A DNA stretch of 63,627 nucleotides from NCBI GenBank assembly GCA_025363635.1, contig JANYDL010000102.1, forward strand, positions 1 to 63,627. Reading direction: 5' to 3'. Both the position numbers and the translations under genes were made by a program. How positions within the stretch are numbered: the stretch's first letter is position 1; each line of letters opens with the position of its first letter. This DNA comes from Actinomycetes bacterium. Lineage in GTDB: Bacteria; Actinomycetota; Actinomycetes; Nanopelagicales; Nanopelagicaceae. Under the pieces are notes generated by a model. It was not told the origin of the DNA. It saw nothing but the letters and a program-made list of their open reading frames with translations, and searched no databases. This document shows, one piece after another, positions 17,683-25,704 of the stretch.

Positions 17683-17688
17683 TACGAT
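17683..17688 (+). promoter_or_regulatory. -10 box TACGAT of a predicted leaderless transcript (tetR)
   Basis: TACGAT ends seven bases before the ATG at 17696; no ribosome site is visible between them. Confidence 0.5.
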
Positions 17689-17695
17689 GTAGTCA

Positions 17696-18322
17696 ATGAG
17701 CACACAAGAAGTCAGGCCTGATGGCAAGGCACGACTACCTCGAGATGAGCGCCGCGCGCAATTACTAAGCGCCGCCCTTGAGGTCTTCACCTCGGCCGGA
17801 TATCACTCCGCTGCTATGGACGAAATTGCAGATCATGCCGGGGTCAGCAAACCCGTTCTCTATCAACACTTTCCATCCAAACTTGACCTCTATCTGGCGG
17901 TACTTGATTTACATATCGACTCACTTGTCTACAAAATTCAAATGGCAATAGCCTCCACGCCAGAAAATGCCAGCAGGGTAAGCGCCACAATTACGGCGTA
18001 CTTCAATTTTATTGATAGCGAAGGCGAAGCATTCCGATTGCTTTTCGAAAGCGACATGAATGTGGAACCCGCAGTTCGCGAACGTCTCAATCGTATGACG
18101 TACGACTGTGCTGCCGCAGTGAGCGCCGTGATTTCGCTTGACACCGGCCTGCCGCAAGAGGCTGCGATGCTTCTAGGAGTAGGTCTGATAGGAAGTGCTC
18201 AAGTGACTGCACGACATTGGTTGGACCGGGATAGCGTGCTCACTAGACAACAAGCCACTGATTTAGTTTCAAATGTTATTTGGAGAGGAATCTCAGGTTT
18301 TCCTCGTGCAGATGAGCGTTAA
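17696..18322 (+). CDS. TetR/AcrR family transcriptional regulator
   Basis: 208 residues. The N-terminal helix-turn-helix (about 18-65) reads RRAQLLSAALEVFTSAGY and GVSKPVLYQHFPSKLDLY, typical of TetR proteins; the rest is a helical ligand/dimer domain with no recognisable ligand signature. A TetR gene beside moeZ, DUF3107 and a DEAD-box helicase is a conserved actinobacterial neighbourhood. Targets are unknown; the short divergent region to moeZ is the obvious candidate. Confidence 0.9.
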   Translation: MSTQEVRPDGKARLPRDERRAQLLSAALEVFTSAGYHSAAMDEIADHAGVSKPVLYQHFPSKLDLYLAVLDLHIDSLVYKIQMAIASTPENASRVSATITAYFNFIDSEGEAFRLLFESDMNVEPAVRERLNRMTYDCAAAVSAVISLDTGLPQEAAMLLGVGLIGSAQVTARHWLDRDSVLTRQQATDLVSNVIWRGISGFPRADER

Positions 18323-18356
18323 ATAATCCTAATTCGGCATAGTCACAGTTACTCGG

Positions 18357-18362
18357 TAGGAT
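18357..18362 (+). promoter_or_regulatory. -10 box TAGGAT of a predicted leaderless transcript (DUF3107 gene)
   Basis: TAGGAT ends six bases before the ATG at 18369; no ribosome site lies between. Confidence 0.5.
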
Positions 18363-18368
18363 TTATGT

Positions 18369-18626
18369 ATGAGTTCAAAGAAACAACTTGATAATCCCGT
18401 AGCTGAAGTGCGGATTGCAATAGCGGATGTAGCAAGCGAATTATCGTTTGAGTGCCCCTCCACCCTCGGTGAAATTCGTAACGCAGTGAGTCAAGCCCTT
18501 GCCTCTGGTGAACCCTTGGTGCTCAGTGACCTACGTGGTAGAGAAATTATTGTCCCCTCTGGAAAAATCGGATTTGTCGAAATTGGCGAACAATCGGAGC
18601 GTCGAGTCGGTTTCGGCACTAACTAA
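18369..18626 (+). CDS. DUF3107 family protein
   Basis: 85-residue actinobacterial protein of unknown function. Recognised by EVRIAIADVASELSFE near the start, a central LSDLRGREIIVPSGKIGFVEIG and the short C-terminal RRVGFG. It is one base upstream of the helicase start, so the two are probably co-translated. No enzymatic motif is visible; the fold is likely a small alpha/beta domain. Confidence 0.85.
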   Translation: MSSKKQLDNPVAEVRIAIADVASELSFECPSTLGEIRNAVSQALASGEPLVLSDLRGREIIVPSGKIGFVEIGEQSERRVGFGTN

Positions 18627-18627
18627 A

Positions 18628-20007
18628 GTGAGTCTGACTTTTGCCGATCTACCCCTTCGAAAAGAAACGGTAGAAGCTCTCAACGCCAACGGCTTTTTTT
18701 CTCCTTTTGCAATTCAAGAAATGGTTCTGCCTATCGCATTGAGCGATGGTGATGTGATCGGTCAAGCTAAAACAGGAACCGGAAAAACATTGGCCTTCGG
18801 TATTCCAGTGATTGAAAGGGTCATCGGGCCAAACGATGCCGAGTGGGCTGATTTCCCCCACAAGGGTCTTCCCCAAGCCTTAATTGTTGTACCTACCCGA
18901 GAGCTCTGTATGCAGGTCGCCAAGGATCTGCAAGAGATCGCCGAAAATCGATCGATTCGAGTTGCTGCAGTTTATGGTGGTCGTGCATTCGAACCTCAAA
19001 TCGAACAACTTCACAATGGAGTCGAAATAGTTGTAGGCACACCAGGCCGCTTGCTAGATCTATATCGCCAGGGGCAACTTAAATTGAACAAAGTTGGTCG
19101 TCTGGTTCTGGATGAGGCAGATGAGATGCTAGATCTTGGATTCCTTCCAGATGTCGAAAAGATTTTCTCAAGCACACCAATCCGCCAGCAAACAATGCTT
19201 TTTTCGGCGACGATGCCCGGTGACATCATCGCCTTAGCTCGAAGATTTATGAACCAGCCAGTTCACATTCGAACTCAAGAAAATAACGACGAGAGCGCAG
19301 TCGTGTCCCGTGTCGAACAACATGTGCTCCGGGCTCACGCTCTCGACAAAATCGAAATGTTGGCAAGAATATTGCAAGCAGACGGTCGTGGTCCCACGAT
19401 GGTCTTCTGTCGCACAAAACGCACTTGCCAAAAAACCTCAGATGATTTAGTCGAGCGTGGTTTTAAGGCGGCAGCAATCCACGGAGATTTGGGTCAAAGT
19501 GCGCGTGAAAAAGCGCTAGCGGACTTTAAAGCTGGAAAATCTGACGTTCTCGTTGCGACCGATGTCGCTGCACGCGGAATTGATATCGATGGAATTACGC
19601 ATGTCATTAATTATCAATGCCCAGAAGATGACAAAACCTATGTACATAGAATTGGCCGAACTGCGCGCGCTGGTGCCAAAGGAATAGGCGTCACTTTCGT
19701 TGACTGGGACGATATGTCTCGCTGGAGTTTAATTAACCAATCTCTCAAACTCGGACTCGCTGAGCCGCTAGAAACCTATTCTTCTTCGGATCATCTATTT
19801 AGTTCATTAAATATTCCGATCGGGTCCACTGGACGCATGACAAAAGTAGCAACTACCAAAAACGCCACAAGAGATGATGTCGCGGATAAATCGACGCAAG
19901 CGCGTTCTGGCACGAAAGCAAAACATTCGCCAAAACTGGCATCACCTGTCCGCGAGAAAAGTGAGAGAGTCCGTACTCGAAATAAAAAATTTAAAGCAGA
20001 TTCTTAA
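18628..20007 (+). CDS. DEAD-box RNA helicase
   Basis: 459 residues; ATP-dependent RNA unwinding, likely in ribosome assembly or RNA decay. All core motifs are present: Q motif (FADLPLRKE to FAIQ), Walker A AKTGTGKT 47-54, DEAD 162-165, SAT 193-195, and in domain 2 the ATDVAARGID and HRIGRTARAG segments. The last 70 residues are Lys/Ser/Thr-rich and basic, a probable RNA-binding tail. GTG at 18628 is one base after the DUF3107 stop; the open frame further upstream overlaps that gene and is not homologous. Resembles RhlE. Confidence 0.92.
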   Translation: MSLTFADLPLRKETVEALNANGFFSPFAIQEMVLPIALSDGDVIGQAKTGTGKTLAFGIPVIERVIGPNDAEWADFPHKGLPQALIVVPTRELCMQVAKDLQEIAENRSIRVAAVYGGRAFEPQIEQLHNGVEIVVGTPGRLLDLYRQGQLKLNKVGRLVLDEADEMLDLGFLPDVEKIFSSTPIRQQTMLFSATMPGDIIALARRFMNQPVHIRTQENNDESAVVSRVEQHVLRAHALDKIEMLARILQADGRGPTMVFCRTKRTCQKTSDDLVERGFKAAAIHGDLGQSAREKALADFKAGKSDVLVATDVAARGIDIDGITHVINYQCPEDDKTYVHRIGRTARAGAKGIGVTFVDWDDMSRWSLINQSLKLGLAEPLETYSSSDHLFSSLNIPIGSTGRMTKVATTKNATRDDVADKSTQARSGTKAKHSPKLASPVREKSERVRTRNKKFKADS

Positions 20008-20014
20008 AAATCTC

Positions 20015-20635
20015 TCACCACGTCGCGGCGAAACCTTTTATAGCATCCACCAACATTTGGACGGCGATAGCAGCAAGTAATAATCCAGCTATGCGCGCGA
20101 CGAGAGTGACTCCTGCTTCTCGAATCACGCGCAATATCGCAGTAGAAGATAAAAGCGCCAATGCGATCACCAGGTGCACAGCAGCCACTGCAAGTACCAG
20201 AGCAATCACTCTGCCAGTTGTGTGAGCGTGTTGCACAAAGATCATGGTGGCAACAATTGCTCCCGGACCTGCAAGTAAAGGTGTACCTAAGGGCACCAGT
20301 GCGATATTCGTATTTGAATGATCACCATCTTCTGTGCTTTTTCCAGTCAAGAGTTCAAGTGAAATGAGCAAAAGCAAGAGACCGCCGGCCCCTTGTAAAG
20401 ACTGAATTGAAACGCTGAGGTAATTCAAAATAATTCTGCCAAAAAGGGCAAATATGGCAATTACCAGAAGAGAGACGGCAGCAGCCTGCCACGCCAACTT
20501 GCGGCGAATTTTGGGCTCTTTATCTTTTACCAAACTTAGGAAGATAGGAGTTGCTCCGGGGGGATCCATAATGACGAGAAGCGTGACAAAAGCTTGCGCT
20601 CCAAAAGTAATGGTGCTTGCGCTGTCGAGGATCAC
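20015..20635 (-). CDS. MarC family integral membrane protein
   Basis: 206 residues with about six TM helices. Family signature VTLLVIMDPPGATPIFLSL occurs in the first helix and PLLAGPGAIVATMIF in the second half, the MarC/NAAT internal repeat. Function is unsettled (possible small-molecule exporter). The GTG at 20635 overlaps the stop of the PHP gene (GTGA), with GAAGGGTGG upstream inside that gene; longer starts lack conservation. Last gene of the mrp-eamA-PHP-marC coupled chain. Confidence 0.87.
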   Translation of the reverse strand: MILDSASTITFGAQAFVTLLVIMDPPGATPIFLSLVKDKEPKIRRKLAWQAAAVSLLVIAIFALFGRIILNYLSVSIQSLQGAGGLLLLLISLELLTGKSTEDGDHSNTNIALVPLGTPLLAGPGAIVATMIFVQHAHTTGRVIALVLAVAAVHLVIALALLSSTAILRVIREAGVTLVARIAGLLLAAIAVQMLVDAIKGFAATW

Positions 20636-21477
20636 GAACGCACCACCCTTCTCTCGTTCGCAAATGACTCTAACTTCTCCCATTCTTCCCGATGAGTAGT
20701 ATTTTCGCCTAATACATTTAGTTTTCCCGTGCCGTGATAATCACTCGATCCAGTAATGACCAGCCCAAGATTATGGGCAATGGATCGGAGTTCGGCTCGC
20801 TCGAGGCCGCTGTGATCTCGATGATCAACTTCAATTCCATTTAACCCAGCCTGAACCATTGGTTCGAAGTCTTCTGCGCTTAATATCCTTCCTCGTAACG
20901 ATGCAAAGGCATGTGCGATAACGGCAACACCCCCTGCTTTGCGGATATGCTTTATTGCTTCTTCTGGGGTGGGAGCAAGATGTGAAACATAATACGGTGA
21001 GTCATTGTTAAGGAGTCCTTGAAATGCTTCGTCGCGAGATTTTATTAATCCTAATTTGACCAATGCATCTGCCAGATGTGGCCTACCCAGAGTAGCCCCG
21101 ACTGGTTTAGCCGCAATCACATCATCCATTGTTACCGTAATATCTGCGGCATTAAGTAATTGAATCATCTTTATCATTCGGGGAATTCGACTATCACGCG
21201 TCTCCTCTAGCATCACACGCATATCCGAATTATCGCCATCAAAGAGTAATCCCAACATGTGAACGCTTGTCCCTGAAGAGGTAAGACAAGAGATCTCCGC
21301 TCCTAGTACTAATTCAAGGTTCAATCGCAATGCACTCCGGGCTTCATCCCATCCGTCGACGGTGTCATGATCTGTTATTGCTAAGACTGTAAGTCCTTGA
21401 ATCAGAGCTTGATTTACGAGCGCACGGGGAGAATCAGTGCCATCGCTACAGGTCGAGTGCGCATGTAAATCAATCAT
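20632..21477 (-). CDS. PHP-domain phosphoesterase (RNase AM/TrpH-like)
   Basis: 281 residues. PHP metal site residues: H5 and H7 in DLHAHST, D36-H37-D38 in AITDHDT, a later GAEISC and HAF, and the C-terminal SDYHG. Members of this family act on nucleoside 3',5'-bisphosphates or as 5'-3' exonucleases of short RNA; this one has the full metal set, so activity is likely. ATG at 21477 overlaps the EamA stop (ATGA). Confidence 0.87.
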   Translation of the reverse strand: MIDLHAHSTCSDGTDSPRALVNQALIQGLTVLAITDHDTVDGWDEARSALRLNLELVLGAEISCLTSSGTSVHMLGLLFDGDNSDMRVMLEETRDSRIPRMIKMIQLLNAADITVTMDDVIAAKPVGATLGRPHLADALVKLGLIKSRDEAFQGLLNNDSPYYVSHLAPTPEEAIKHIRKAGGVAVIAHAFASLRGRILSAEDFEPMVQAGLNGIEVDHRDHSGLERAELRSIAHNLGLVITGSSDYHGTGKLNVLGENTTHREEWEKLESFANERRVVRS

Positions 21478-22388
21478 GAAATCGCCAATTCGATCGGTCG
21501 AGTGCGCAGGACTACCAACGCACAACCAATAAGAATCAGTGCAATACCTGGGATTACTAGCAAAGCAGGACTCTGTCCCAGCCACCAAAGAGCCAGAAGC
21601 GAACTCACCGGCACTTCAAAAAATATGATGAGCGACACCACGGCGGGAGAAACACGTCTGAGTGCATTATTAAACATGGTGTGCCCAAGTATCTGCGCAC
21701 CAAATATCAATCCTGCAACTATCCACCAATCTTTGGCGCTGAAATGATAGAGAGAAACCGTCGAAGAGAGAGCAATCGGTAGCACTGAGATTGCACAGAC
21801 AAAGTAGCAAACAGATGTGTAGGTTGTAGTTGCAACGCTCTCTTGGGCCTTTGACCCAGCCATCATGTAGGCGGCTGCAAGTGCAGCCGAGATTAAACCA
21901 GCGATATCACCTTCAAATGCTTTTAAAGATATGTGCAAGTCAACACCAGTTACCAAAAGAACACCTAAAAAACTCACCGCCATTCCAAACCAGGCACGAC
22001 TCGGAATGTGGCCTCCAAAAAATTTTACAAACATGGCGGCGAAAATCGGCTGCAACGCAACCATTGCTGTTCCAGCTGCCACGCTTGTCCATCTCATAGC
22101 CAGAAAGAAACCTAGAAAGTGAAGCGCTAAAAGCATTCCTGCGAACACCGACCATGCCATGCCCTTGCGTTCTCGCCACTGGCGATGGCGCAAGGCAAAA
22201 GGCGCAGTCAGAATTGATCCACCTAGATTTCGCCAAAAAATAAGAGTGGAGATTGGCATGGTACTCAAAGCAATGAGAGGTCCAGAGGTGCCAATTCCTA
22301 AGATTCCGATTCCGAGCCTTATAAGATCAGGGCGCGCAGGAATAGCAGTGTGATTGGTTCGAGAGTCTGGTGCGACCTTACTTTCCAT
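21474..22388 (-). CDS. EamA/DMT superfamily transporter
   Basis: 304 residues with ten hydrophobic helices arranged as two EamA repeats (about 20-145 and 165-295). FWRNLGGSI in repeat 1 and ALWWLGQSPALLVIPGIALILIG in repeat 2 are typical. The substrate of these metabolite exporters cannot be read from sequence. The ATG at 22388 shares its A with the mrp stop (TGATG), supporting the short start. Confidence 0.88.
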   Translation of the reverse strand: MESKVAPDSRTNHTAIPARPDLIRLGIGILGIGTSGPLIALSTMPISTLIFWRNLGGSILTAPFALRHRQWRERKGMAWSVFAGMLLALHFLGFFLAMRWTSVAAGTAMVALQPIFAAMFVKFFGGHIPSRAWFGMAVSFLGVLLVTGVDLHISLKAFEGDIAGLISAALAAAYMMAGSKAQESVATTTYTSVCYFVCAISVLPIALSSTVSLYHFSAKDWWIVAGLIFGAQILGHTMFNNALRRVSPAVVSLIIFFEVPVSSLLALWWLGQSPALLVIPGIALILIGCALVVLRTRPIELAIS

Positions 22389-23506
22389 CAGGCAAATCCC
22401 AGCGGCACTCCGACCAAAGATTTTTTGCGGATAATGAGCTGATCGCAAATGAGGTTCACGGCCAGTGAGGCGGGGGAATTTGGGTCGAGAACAACGATTG
22501 GTGTTCCGCTATCTCCACCTGTACGAAGATCGGAATTAAAGGGCACTTTGCCTAGCAATGGAACGTTCGCCCCTACGAGCAAAGAGAGCCGATCTGAAGT
22601 CGCTTCTCCCCCGCCAGATCCAAAGAGGGAAATGACTTCGCCACAATGCGGGCAACGCATATCTGACATATTTTCAATCACGCCGATTAGGTGTTGCTTT
22701 ATTTGATGAGCTATACGTCCAGCACGCTCAGCCACTTCTGCCGCGGCAATTTGAGGAGTCGTGACAACGATAATTTCTGAAGCCGGTACAAGTTGGCCTA
22801 AGGAGATAGCTAAATCCCCTGTGCCAGGTGGAAGATCCACAAAAAGCAGATCCAAATCTCCCCAGTAAGCATCACTTAATAACTGTTCTAACACCCTATG
22901 CAAGAGAGGGCCGCGATATGCAACTGCATCGGAGCGCTCTGGCTTAAACATTTCCATAGAAACGCTTTTCACCCCAAAAGATTCGAGGGGGATAAACATC
23001 TGATCAATGGCCGTTGGCCGTTGTCCCATCAAGCCCATCAATCGAGGGATTGAATGTCCATAAACATCTGCGTCAAGAATTCCTACCCGTAAGCCCTTTT
23101 GGGCTGCTGCGACTGCAAGATTTACTGTTAACGAAGATTTACCCACACCACCTTTACCAGATGCAATTCCAATAACACGAGTCATGGAATCTGGCTGAGC
23201 AAAAGGAATGAACTTTTCGCGACCGTTGCGAAGTAACTTCTTTACGTTATCCCGCTGCTCTTCGGACATGAACCCAAATTCCAGATCTACCTCTTTTACT
23301 TCTGCAATAGAGAGTAGGGCAGAGGTGACATCACTTCGTAAGCGGTCCTGCATGGGGCATCCGGAAATTGTGAGTAATACTTTTACTGACGCCGTTCCCC
23401 CTGAAAAACTCACACTTTCGATCATTCCTAATTCGGGAAGTGCTCTATGCAATTCAGGATCTTGGACTTTGCTAAGGGCCAGATTTATCTCGTCAATTGT
23501 TGTCAT
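22388..23506 (-). CDS. mrp: Mrp/NBP35-type iron-sulfur carrier ATPase
   Basis: 372 residues. N-terminal DUF59/MIP18-like domain (about 1-90, with the conserved cysteine in ISGCPMQ), then a deviant Walker A GKGGVGKS at 117-124, switch region VDLPPGTGD, and the metal-binding CPHC at 285-288. Mrp proteins receive and deliver Fe-S clusters. It overlaps tatB by four bases, the same mrp-tatB-htrA order seen around sigE in mycobacteria. Confidence 0.93.
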   Translation of the reverse strand: MTTIDEINLALSKVQDPELHRALPELGMIESVSFSGGTASVKVLLTISGCPMQDRLRSDVTSALLSIAEVKEVDLEFGFMSEEQRDNVKKLLRNGREKFIPFAQPDSMTRVIGIASGKGGVGKSSLTVNLAVAAAQKGLRVGILDADVYGHSIPRLMGLMGQRPTAIDQMFIPLESFGVKSVSMEMFKPERSDAVAYRGPLLHRVLEQLLSDAYWGDLDLLFVDLPPGTGDLAISLGQLVPASEIIVVTTPQIAAAEVAERAGRIAHQIKQHLIGVIENMSDMRCPHCGEVISLFGSGGGEATSDRLSLLVGANVPLLGKVPFNSDLRTGGDSGTPIVVLDPNSPASLAVNLICDQLIIRKKSLVGVPLGFA

Positions 23507-23802
23507 AATAAATCAGGGTCAATCTTTACAGCGTGCCTTGGCGTTTCATCTTTTTCGTCTAAAGCATCTGCCAATTGTTTCTTGATGAAAGTCTTGGGAT
23601 TAAGATCAGAGGGTTGGAGATTTTCAAAACCAGGTCCCAAGTTTTCTCGCAACTCTTGGGTGGCAGCGTGGGACATCCGCTGAATTTTTCGAACGATAGC
23701 AGCAGCCTCAGATGCCAATTTGGGTAAACGTTCTGGACCCACAAGAATTAATCCCAGGATCGCAAGGCCGATCATTTCCCCAGCACCGATGTCGAAAAAC
23801 AT
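23503..23802 (-). CDS. tatB: Sec-independent translocase subunit TatB
   Basis: 99 residues: a short periplasmic start MFFDIGAGE, one TM helix (about 10-22), the GPERLP hinge, an amphipathic helix and a charged tail. The GAGE start and GPERLPK hinge distinguish TatB from TatA. TatB forms the twin-arginine substrate receptor with TatC, which is not in this window. A TAGGCT -10-like box in the 21-base gap after htrA may give it its own promoter. Confidence 0.92.
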   Translation of the reverse strand: MFFDIGAGEMIGLAILGLILVGPERLPKLASEAAAIVRKIQRMSHAATQELRENLGPGFENLQPSDLNPKTFIKKQLADALDEKDETPRHAVKIDPDLL

Positions 23803-23808
23803 GAGGTC

Positions 23809-23814
23809 AGCCTA
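23809..23814 (-). promoter_or_regulatory. -10 box TAGGCT of a predicted leaderless transcript (tatB)
   Basis: On the minus strand TAGGCT ends six bases before the tatB ATG at 23802, inside the 21-base gap after htrA; an internal promoter is predicted. Confidence 0.45.
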
Positions 23815-23823
23815 CCTGCTGGC

Positions 23824-24972
23824 CTATTGCGCGGCAGCCACCAAGGTAACTTTGGCTTCACGTGCCACTCCAGAGCGTAGATAGCTCAAAGCAACTTCAT
23901 CACCGACATTTTTAGCGCGAATAGCAACGATTAATTCATCCGCATTTGAAATACTTTGACCATCAAATTTCGTGATGATATCCCCCACCTTGAGACCCGC
24001 CTTGTCAGCCGGGCCGTCAATCCTTACAGCACTTGGTGAATTGGCAATCTTCGCTCCGCTACCTCTAAAATTTCTGTCTATCGAAATTCCAATAATCGGG
24101 TAGGTCGCTTTCCCTGATTTTATTAGTTGGTCCGCAGTTTTTTTCGCTTGATTAATTGGGATGGCGAAACCAAGTCCGATTGAACCCGACTGACTGCCGT
24201 ACGAACTTCCCAGTGATGCAATCGCTGAATTGACTCCAATCACAGATCCGGTGGCGTCCACCAGAGGACCACCCGAGTTTCCAGGATTGATGGCAGCATC
24301 TGTTTGCAACGCGTTAATAAACGAATTCTCGCCTGTGCCATCTCCCGCGGTAACCGCACGGTTTTTTGCGCTGATAATTCCCGAAGTAACCGTTCCCGAA
24401 AGTCCAAGTGGGGATCCAACTGCGATTACAGCATCGCCGACCTTTACGGAGTCACTATTTCCTAATTGCAGCGCCGGCAAATTTAGCGCTTTGATCTTTA
24501 TGACTGCTAAGTCGTAGGAAGTGTCACGGCCAATTATCGTCGCCTCATAAGTTTTCCCATTATTGAGGGTGACGGTGAGGACTCCCCCATCACTTGCTCC
24601 TGCAACGACATGGTTGTTTGTCAAAATATATCCAGCACTCTCAATAATGAATCCAGAACCTGTTGCACTTCCATTTGAAGAATCAGAGGCGATTGATACG
24701 ACAGACGGGAGGACTCGTTCCGCAATACCGGCAATGGAATCAGCTTTACGTTCAACGGTGTTAGTGGAAGAAACCAAGTTCACATGATGCCCAAAAACGG
24801 TGCTTCCGCCAGTTACATTTCCAACCGCACTTCCGACAAGGCCAGCAACGACGGCCAGTATCAACGCAGAGCCCAGTGGAATTTGCGTGCGCTTCGGCGC
24901 CATTGTAGGTGGTTCCCACCAAGGTTTTGTCGATGACTGAAAAGTTGATTGTTGCGATGAATCAGGTTCCAT
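23824..24972 (-). CDS. htrA: HtrA-like trypsin/PDZ serine protease
   Basis: 382-residue envelope quality-control protease. Cytoplasmic Pro/Trp-rich start (STKPWWEPP), one TM helix (about 32-52), then an S1C protease domain with catalytic H121 (TNNHVV), D154 (SYDLAVIKI) and S233 (NPGNSGGPL), and a C-terminal PDZ domain (about 290-375, GPADKAGLKVGDIITKFDG). ATG at 24972 has GGAGAGG six bases upstream. In mycobacteria this gene follows sigE and rseA; here both are absent and the next gene upstream is the O-methyltransferase. Confidence 0.94.
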   Translation of the reverse strand: MEPDSSQQSTFQSSTKPWWEPPTMAPKRTQIPLGSALILAVVAGLVGSAVGNVTGGSTVFGHHVNLVSSTNTVERKADSIAGIAERVLPSVVSIASDSSNGSATGSGFIIESAGYILTNNHVVAGASDGGVLTVTLNNGKTYEATIIGRDTSYDLAVIKIKALNLPALQLGNSDSVKVGDAVIAVGSPLGLSGTVTSGIISAKNRAVTAGDGTGENSFINALQTDAAINPGNSGGPLVDATGSVIGVNSAIASLGSSYGSQSGSIGLGFAIPINQAKKTADQLIKSGKATYPIIGISIDRNFRGSGAKIANSPSAVRIDGPADKAGLKVGDIITKFDGQSISNADELIVAIRAKNVGDEVALSYLRSGVAREAKVTLVAAAQ

Positions 24973-25077
24973 TGCCTCTCCTTCAAGAATCAGCACTGCT
25001 CAAGCGATGAGAGTATTCAATACTGTAAATCCGAGAAAATGGTGAGAAATAACTTTTAGCTTTCTCAACGCTGCGAT

Positions 25078-25704
25078 CTAACGCTTCGTGGCGATGAGGA
25101 GTCCATCCCCTACGCCAATGAGCGAGGTGACCCATTGCGTCGAGGCAGAACGAATACTCTTACCCACATCTCGCCGAGCTATCGTTTGTGGATCTCGCTG
25201 AGCAGGATCATTTACTTTGCCGCCGCCAAAGAATGTATCAATGACCAACACGCCACCTGATCGCAGTATCCGATGCGCCTCGTCTACCGAAAGTGGTAGA
25301 TCTTCTGGATCATTTCTCAACACCACAAGGTCGTAGGCGCGATCGGTTAATTTGCTCAAAACATCCATCACTGGATTGGTAATAAGTCGAAATCTTTGTG
25401 GAGCAATCTCGTCATCGGCGAATGCCACACGAGCAATTCTTGCGTGTTCTGCTTCGGAGTCAATTGAAGTCAGCGTGCCGCTTGCAATCATTCCTCGGAG
25501 TAACCAGAGACTTCCAACACCTGATCCAGTACCGACTTCGACCACCGACTGCGCAGAAATCAAGTGTGTTAAGAATGATAGAAACGCACCAGCACCTGAT
25601 GAAATATCCCTTGCCCCGACCTCAAGACCTCGTGCGCGTGCGCGAGTCAGCACCTCGTCTTCTGCAATAAAAGTTTCGATGTAGCTTTGAACATCTGTCT
25701 TCAC
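25078..25704 (-). CDS. O-methyltransferase, class I SAM-dependent
   Basis: 208 residues of the caffeoyl-CoA/catechol O-methyltransferase family. SAM-binding motif I is VVEVGTGSGVGSLWL (about 53-67), followed by acidic loop SIDSEAEH. It matches the methyltransferase that flanks sigE divergently in other actinobacteria. Substrate unknown. It overlaps the pepA stop by four bases, so it is coupled to pepA. Confidence 0.87.
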   Translation of the reverse strand: MKTDVQSYIETFIAEDEVLTRARARGLEVGARDISSGAGAFLSFLTHLISAQSVVEVGTGSGVGSLWLLRGMIASGTLTSIDSEAEHARIARVAFADDEIAPQRFRLITNPVMDVLSKLTDRAYDLVVLRNDPEDLPLSVDEAHRILRSGGVLVIDTFFGGGKVNDPAQRDPQTIARRDVGKSIRSASTQWVTSLIGVGDGLLIATKR

